Shown here one piece after another: positions 57,747 through 64,000 of a stretch of 64,000 nt of DNA. A program made the position numbers and the translations under genes. The notes beneath the pieces were generated by a model. That model made no database searches. It worked only from the letters and a program-made list of their open reading frames with translations, and was not told where the DNA came from. Numbering within the stretch: the first letter of the stretch is position 1; every line of letters begins with the position of its first letter. The DNA comes from Cymbomonas tetramitiformis (taxonomy: Eukaryota > Chlorophyta > Pyramimonadophyceae > Pyramimonadales > Pyramimonadaceae): contig LGRX02024720.1 of assembly GCA_001247695.2 (NCBI GenBank), positions 1 through 64,000 of the forward strand, given 5' to 3'.

Positions 57747-58098
57747 TACAATTTGTATACACTTTTTATGTATAAAGCCAAAATGAGCTTCTTTGGGAAT
57801 TGGTGTATTTTGTGTACTCGCGAAATACGGTGCAGTGATTTGGTCGTGATGATTTCCGTGATCGATACTTGTATTGCAACGCACCTGTCCTGCCTGCCGG
57901 TCACGGATGCCTGCACTGCGCACGCGAACTCTGTGAACCTCCCTGGCCATGACTGTTTGCGTGTTTTTGTAGGGGCGCTGTCTCCGAACATGGCATATTG
58001 TACGCGTCCCTGGCGATGGCAAGTGTTTCATATGGTCTCTGGCTGCGGCAACTAGCGGCAAGTAACGTGCGCAGGCCTTGCAGGGAACAGTGGCCAAG
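57747..58098. other. Intergenic, no feature seen
   Basis: Short region between the two MYND genes. No motif, repeat or RNA gene was recognised. Confidence 0.5.
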
Positions 58099-59739
58099 AT
58101 GGCCAACTCTGTGGGTTGGTGTTCAACCCAGGCGGGCATTACTCCTCAACAAAAAAAATATTTGTGTGACCAACACCGGTGTCACTGGGGCTATTTGGTG
58201 AACTACACCCTGACGGTTTATGCGGAACGAGTACACAGCACGGTTCTAGTGTTGAGACTTTCGCGCGGCGGGACTCATGTAGACCTATTTAGGCGAAGGG
58301 GTAGTCCGTGCTGCCTGTAAAGGCTTGTCGATTTGCAAGGGTACGGCATTGTCGTTGAGTGGATTCCGCCCGTGCCCGCCGGTACACTTGTAGACCTCAC
58401 GTGAGCGCGCACCACTACTTGTCCGTTTATTGCTCCAATTATTAAAGGTACATTATGGAGGCACCTAAAACTTCCAGATGAGTAATACTTTTGGCAATAA
58501 AGTGTATTGAAAACCGATTGTGCGGTGTTTTAGGTTGCAGGCACGTTAACCGGTCTGCCGCACGAACCGCTGCGATCCGCGTGTGCGAATGCGTACGACA
58601 CGCTCGACTCTTGGGTGGACATGACTGAATTTTTGCGGTACCGATGTCGGGCGTTCTGCTATGTCCGCCGCATGCGTCAAAATGTGGAGGGAGCCGAATC
58701 GTACTCCTTTGAGTTCACGTTTCACGGGCATTGCCTGTACGGCCCGGATGCATCCTGGGGCTCGCTGTTGGAGGGTGCACGTCCCCAAGGGAATGCAGAG
58801 ATGTTTCTCCTGGATGTGCCGGAAACTGCACAAAGGCAATGGGAGCCCGAAAGCGATGCATGTGCGATGTTCGGTTCGCTAAAGTGCCCGGAACTGCGCT
58901 ATGATCCACGACCGTTTTCTTCGCGTGCCCTTTTCTTGGCGCTGGTGGTTACCGCCGTGCGAACCATGTTCCACCGTGTCGTCCAATGGCGGGTGGAGTC
59001 GCTCCAATCAGGCAATGTTGTCGTGGAAGGTCAGTTGCGTCGCGGATGGTGGAGGAAAAGCTGGGTGACCAATGACCGGCCGGGCGAGACGTTGATGGCG
59101 TTTGTGTATGTGCAAGACAAGTATTCTGCGACAGGGGATCCTGCGCGTGGAGATATCATGGTGGAGGCATGGTGTCCTGAGAATCCCATCGAACCTCTCA
59201 TGAAATGCACTGGATACAATGTATCACAGTTCGCGCCGGAGTGCATATTTCGGCAGATGCGTACCACTCAAAAAATTCCCAAATACGGCAGACCTGACTA
59301 TGCCAATCGTGTGGTATGCATACGTGCAGCGGAAGGTATCTACGCTTCATCGTTTCAAAACCGCGGGCAAAGCGAATCCACCAGTTTTCCGCGCCAGTAC
59401 TCACACGGCCACGAGTGTTGGAGAACAATAATCTACATCCATGCTCACTTTGCGGAATACTGTCAACCGATTCCCCCGAAATCCCTGCCGAAGAGACAAG
59501 AGCCTTGTTCCGTATGTCGCCGTGTCCTGATTGGGAAAGGCGTCCGTCAATGCGGAGGGTGCCTTTCGCGTGTGTACTGTTCACCTGAGTGTCAGCGCGG
59601 AAACTGGCAGCGGACACACCGACACCAATGCAAAGCCATCGCTGTGTCGGAATGGAGGAATATGGCGGGGCTATGGGAATATGGCGGTTATGTGTTCAAG
59701 ACTTGGAGCGTACGCTGCGCTGCCCGTATGAAGGTATGA
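58099..59739 (+). CDS. MYND zinc-finger protein 2
   Basis: Exon 1 58099-58300 (MANSVGWCSTQAGITPQQKK, ending FRRRG in phase 1 before gtagtc) joins exon 2 58541-59739 after gttgcag, restoring a Gly codon and one continuous frame of about 466 residues. The C-terminal MYND finger is complete: CSVCRRVLIGKGVRQCGGC, VYCSPECQRGNWQRTH, HQC. A TTWT-like or SET domain is absent. The N-terminal 350 residues are unrecognised. Neighbour of MYND protein 1 in the same orientation, so possibly a tandem gene pair diverged beyond easy alignment. Confidence 0.78.
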
Positions 59740-61217
59740 TCACGCGGGGGTATATTGGGCCGTTTTCTGCATCAGATACCCGAGCTTCGCGACCTCATGT
59801 CAGCAGTGGGACAAAGTGAACTGTGAACCCCGATAGTGGCTGAGATAGTGGTGGTCTGCGGTGAACTCATCTAAGCAGTGTATTGGCTACTGCCCGGTGG
59901 TCTGGTACTGTCACAAGTACCAAATTGTATGCTTTACTACGGGCACTAGAGGGGGTGTACGAGCCCCATTAAGGTTTCAAAAAATCATTTGGGACCCTTT
60001 TGAATTATTGTTGATGCTGAAATTTACTATGATCAACTTTAGGTATGTGTATGCGCGGTGTACTTTTGGGGGGTGTAATGCCATAAAATTAATTAAAATT
60101 TTTGGTACTATCACAAGTACCAAGCACGCGGTGACTTGAAAGGGCACTCTAGGTGGCCATGGGGTGGCATGCATAATGTCACATTTCATTATTGGGATGT
60201 ATTCTAAGTGTTTGTCATGCGTTGTGCCATTTGAATGTCTTTAACGCTCGTCTTGGGATTCGATAACGCCCAAGGGTATGATAAATTGGCCTTTGAGCAT
60301 GTTTTGGTGAAAAATCCGGAGCGGTTTCATACGAAAGTTCCATATGTAGAGCCCAGGTACCACAACTTTTTACGCATGTTAACCTAAACCGTTTCCTGGG
60401 TCATATATGACCCAAGGGTACCTAAAATTGATTTGCGAAGCCGTCTAAAATCCAAAAATGCTTTTGAAAACAGTTTTGAAAAGGTCTCCCTTTTGCGCAT
60501 CAAACTGCGTGCCCAATGTCTCTCAAAACTGTCGCATGCTTCCAAGATCAAACGATGAAGAGTGTAAAAATCGTTTGACGCAACACACGGTTATGGTTTG
60601 CGCGTATAAATACGCATGTTCAACCCTATTTAGGTCATGTTACATCTTCAACACATAGCTAGGCGTTATGCAAAACATGCTAGGGTCATGATTAGGGTTT
60701 ACACGGGGCAGTGGATACGCATTCAGCGCCGCAATGCGTGAGATATACATTCATTGGTGACATCGCATTTTCACTCGATGCTCAATTTTGAACAATGCAG
60801 TACGGTGCGCCTTTGAAATACGTTTCAAGTGGTATGCTCAAAACGCAAATCGGCCTTCGTATGCGGCGACTATATGGAAAACACTGACTTCAACCAAAAC
60901 CAAAAATAGTTATGACGGTTTAGGGTCTTAAAAAATCGATATGTAGGTTTACTGTCATGTCCTAAACGCTTGTGGGGCAAATCCACGTTATAATATACTT
61001 GTTTCATAGTTTTCATGCCACAACCGCACCAGAAAAAAACACCTATATTATGACACGATATAGTATGCATAAACCCAAACCCAAACCTTTATATCTTGAG
61101 CTGTATTGAGAACTGTGTGAGCTATAAAGCATTACATCCACTTATGTGGTGTCTCTTGGATAATATTCGAATATAAAAAGTAATAATGTACAAAGACAAG
61201 AAGGCTATCGTCGACAC
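59740..61217. other. AT-rich intergenic region with small palindromes
   Basis: Two near-identical palindromic blocks, ggtactgtcacaagtaccaa (59906-59925) and ggtactatcacaagtaccaa (60102-60121), bracket about 200 bp and may bound a small element. An 18-bp perfect palindrome tgggtcatatatgaccca lies at 60397-60414, near gcccaagggta repeats (60268, 60410). These may be subterminal sequence of the adjacent piggyBac element, but I found no ttaa-flanked ends. Confidence 0.5.
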
Positions 61218-63936
61218 TTAGTCCGCGTTAGCAATTTTCTGCTTCTTGCTGGACCCAGTTGGGCGCCCACGCTTGCGCTTCTGAACAGGGCGCACCCCAA
61301 CCATCTGCTGCTGCTGTTCCTCGGAGAGTTCTGAATAGTTTTCAGTCTTGCAAAATATCTTACGGCACTTGGGCACGTGTGCGTGGCCATGCTCCCGAGC
61401 GTGAGCCACATGCTGGAACCAGCAAGTCCTCCCTGATAAAGGATTGCAGATAAACGCGGGCACAGCGCGGTTATCATGAGTCACAAGGTGGCACCTGCCA
61501 CACTTCACCGACGTTTTGAAAGGAGCTTCAGTTACCTGTCCCTTCGTCACGGTGACTGACTTGCAGCCAGGAACACCACACTTGGCTTGAACACCCTTGG
61601 GGAGAGGCTGTGGCGTGCAGTGGTGCTGCATTATCTCAGAAACACTGGCTCCAGAAATATTACTCTGGCCAGCGGTATTCACAGGCACGTGAATATTTCG
61701 TGGAGTGGGAGCACTCCCGACGTTGCTGTTCCTCCCTTGCGATGGCGTACCAGCTGTGGAGGGCGAGGTGTTAGCAGGAGCACACCCTTCGCCCTGGCTG
61801 CACTGTTTCTCACCAGATTTTAAATAGGGATTATTAAAAAGCTCGTTGCACAGTTTGGAAAAAAAGTGTTGCTGAGGTTGAACCTTTTTGCCCGCGAGAT
61901 AGGCAGCTTGCATAGCCTTCCCAGCCACGTCAAAGAACTTCCAGCAATTCAAAGCGTTCACCAAGATGATCATCAGCATTTCACCAAAGTCTCTGTGTTC
62001 CCAACTCTGGGTCCTCCAAACATCATGCATCGCAACAGTGCCCGTCCTCTGTCTGTTCAGGCCGTCAATGATGTGAAATATTTGTCGCCATAAGGCTACA
62101 ATGACTGGCTGAGAAACACTCTTATTGGTTATCTTCAACATACCAGGAACGTTTGCGTCTGGAATGTGCGATCTGTAGTGGCGGTCTATGCCTGGCAAAG
62201 TGGTGCCAACTGAGGACACTAAAAGTAACGGCACCCCACACGCATCCTTCCCCCAACCAGTCGACTTTTTATGCTTGGCATTCATATTGCCAGGCCCTTT
62301 ATGAGCGACTGCGAATACAGTCTTCGCCGGTCGAGACGTTAGTACCTTTACAGACGTAGGATAGCAAACGTGTTCGCCCTTGCCCTTACTCTGCAACTCC
62401 TTCAGTAACCGTTTTTTGGGAAAGAACTTATGAGCGGTTTTCACGTTAAGAATGCTGTAAATACCCCACGAAAGTAGCAATAGGCAGGCTTTCACAGATC
62501 CAAACCACGAGTCAGCTATCAAAATAAAACCTTCAGACTTGTAAGCCTCAAGCATACGTAAAGTCAGTGCAGTGGTTGCACCAAATTCCATGACATACTT
62601 CTTATCATTGTCTGGCACTTTCCCCTCTTGCAACTCGAAACGAAAAAGAATCTTAGAAGCAGCACAGGCGAGCGTCTTTAGTTCATGACCGATCGAGTCA
62701 GGTTTGCGGCCCACTTTCATCCATCCAGGCATTCTAAAGCGACCTAACCATTTGAACATACTTTCATCCAAGCATAGGAACGTGCCTGCTTTGAAAACGC
62801 GATCCCACCGCTCATTACAAGCGTCAAAAAAACGGCGGATGAAAGATAAAGGATCCGTACGGGGTGTATCCTCTGGCGCACCGCAGGCATCAGACGAGTG
62901 AGCCCCAACAAAAGGCGATCCAGTTGTATATTGCGGTAGAGAGAATACCGACAAAATATGGTCGAAATCGTGTCGACTCAGTGAGGTCAAGGCTTTGAGG
63001 TCGTGTGATGGAAGAATGCCGTCTGGGTCAGGTTCTGTATTCCAGTACTCGTGTCGCTGGATGGAGGCCAGGGTTAAGAAGCATAAAGATCCAAATGCCA
63101 AGCCACACAAGAAACAAGCCAACGCTGAGACTGCGCTTGCCAGAAAGAAAAGCGTCTCCATAGCGCGCGTTGCCACTGCTCTGCAGCATAGAAACCCACG
63201 CAGGCAGCAGTAGAACAGGAAAGAAGAGCAAGAAATATTTCAAGTATGAAGTCGCCATAATAGGCTTGTCCAATTCGCTTGCATCCCAGCGAAGCTTTGG
63301 GCTCCAGGTATCGCAGGAACCGCCATCTTTAGCACGCTGGTCTTCGACGACCTCATCTGCCTCCTTGGTCCACTTGAACCGAAACTTCGAACCAGAGAAA
63401 GCCGGAATCTCATGCTCCTCCTCAGACTCTTCACTGTCAGAAGCCAACTCTGGCGTGTCGCCCTCGTCATATTCACCTTCTTTCAACTCGTCCTCAGAGC
63501 TGTCGATATCTCCATCTAACTCATCAACCGTGCGCAAAGTATTAGCGGCACCAGCTGTAACTGTAGCGTGCGAAGCAGTTGTGGGGTTCCTGCTTCGTGG
63601 AATGACAGGAACAACAGGAAATGGCTCGACGAGATAACTTTTCAGAAACTGTAAGGTGACGTGTGGCAGCTTGATAGACGCCTCTGAACTCTGAAGCTCA
63701 ATATCTGACAGAGTCTCGTCGCCATCCTCGTAAACAATTTTCCACCGATCTGTACTCGCTGCACCAGAACCCTTGAAATATTCTGTCACATGGCCAGTGA
63801 AGAACTCGGGAATATTTTGCGCCCGACGCACTGAAACTTTTGTCCACTCTGCGTTAAAGCTTCCTGCTGGGACCTTCACGGCTTTGTCGATAAGTTCGGA
63901 CGCATAGAACGAGCGGGGGCAAGTCGAAGAAAGCAT
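61218..63936 (-). pseudogene. piggyBac transposase with one frame change
   Basis: The 5' frame 63936-63028 and 3' frame 63176-61218 overlap out of phase. The protein features switch frame near 63045-63080, where FLVWLGIWIFMLLNPG (5' frame) should continue to HEYWNTEPD (3' frame). One extra or missing base explains it. The N-terminus has a Tudor-like module (GHVTEYFKG, WKIVYEDGDETLSD) and an acidic stretch. The core has the DDD-type landmarks FLCLDESMFKWLGRF, FILIADSWFGSV and VAMHDVWRTQ. The C-terminal Cys/His-rich domain (CGVPGCKSV, KCGRCHLVTH) ends in a basic AT-hook-like KRKRGRPTGSSKKQK. Total about 900 residues, longer than typical piggyBac transposases because of the N-terminal extension. 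Could be a sequencing error or an inactivated copy. Confidence 0.9.
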
Positions 63937-64000
63937 AGCGAGACTAAACTAGGGTACCTAGCGTAGGTGGTTGATCGATGTTTGTCACGGCGGGGGTAAC

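Overview
This window is nuclear DNA of a eukaryote. Its coding sequence is cut into very short exons (often 19-110 bases) with GT..AG borders and donors that frequently read gtgcg or gtgag. There are no bacterial-style operons, and minisatellites and transposons are dense. A plastid-type RsgA-like GTPase, many phase-0 micro-exons, and hAT and piggyBac transposases carrying a Tudor-like module suggest a free-living green alga, possibly a prasinophyte flagellate such as Cymbomonas. The taxon is an inference, not something the sequence proves. Most long open frames here are shadows inside tandem repeats; I built gene models from motifs, splice sites and reading phase instead.

Left half (about 0-32.8 kb, GC-rich). 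A + strand gene for a circularly permuted ribosome-assembly GTPase of the RsgA/YjeQ family runs from before the window to at least 4909. Facing it on the - strand is a very large gene, or two adjacent genes, from 32.8 kb down to about 14.2 kb. It begins with a Ca2+-type C2 domain (32.8-30.1 kb) and a second C2-like stretch (29.6-28.0 kb). A run of exons follows, most of exactly 72 or 69 bases in phase 0, each encoding one 23-24-residue helical repeat resembling the MgtE N-domain/FliG superhelix (26.3-14.5 kb). Acidic, Ser/Pro-rich and W-E-R-L-motif linkers separate them. I do not recognise this architecture as a described family; it is the strongest candidate for something new. Its introns hold at least six different minisatellites.

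Middle (33-45 kb, AT-richer). A hAT transposase gene (36234-44506) is split by a young LTR retroelement (36541-42468, 5-bp target duplication), whose gag frame is split in turn by a Mutator-like DNA element (38709-41206, 9-bp duplication). At both junctions, removing the insert and one duplication copy puts the host reading frame exactly back in phase, so order and borders are secure.

Right (44.6-52.1 kb). Three copies of a hAT-type non-autonomous family (terminal CAAGG/CAGGGCG, 8-bp duplications) lie here. One of them contains a TA-duplicating mariner-like element, which contains a further hAT element with a BED-finger frame. From 52.9 to 59.7 kb are host-like genes: a protein kinase-like gene whose intron is a 131-bp minisatellite, then two genes with C-terminal MYND zinc fingers. 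The window ends with a piggyBac transposase (63936-61218, - strand) broken by one frame change, which shares a VYEDGD Tudor-like module with the hAT transposase.
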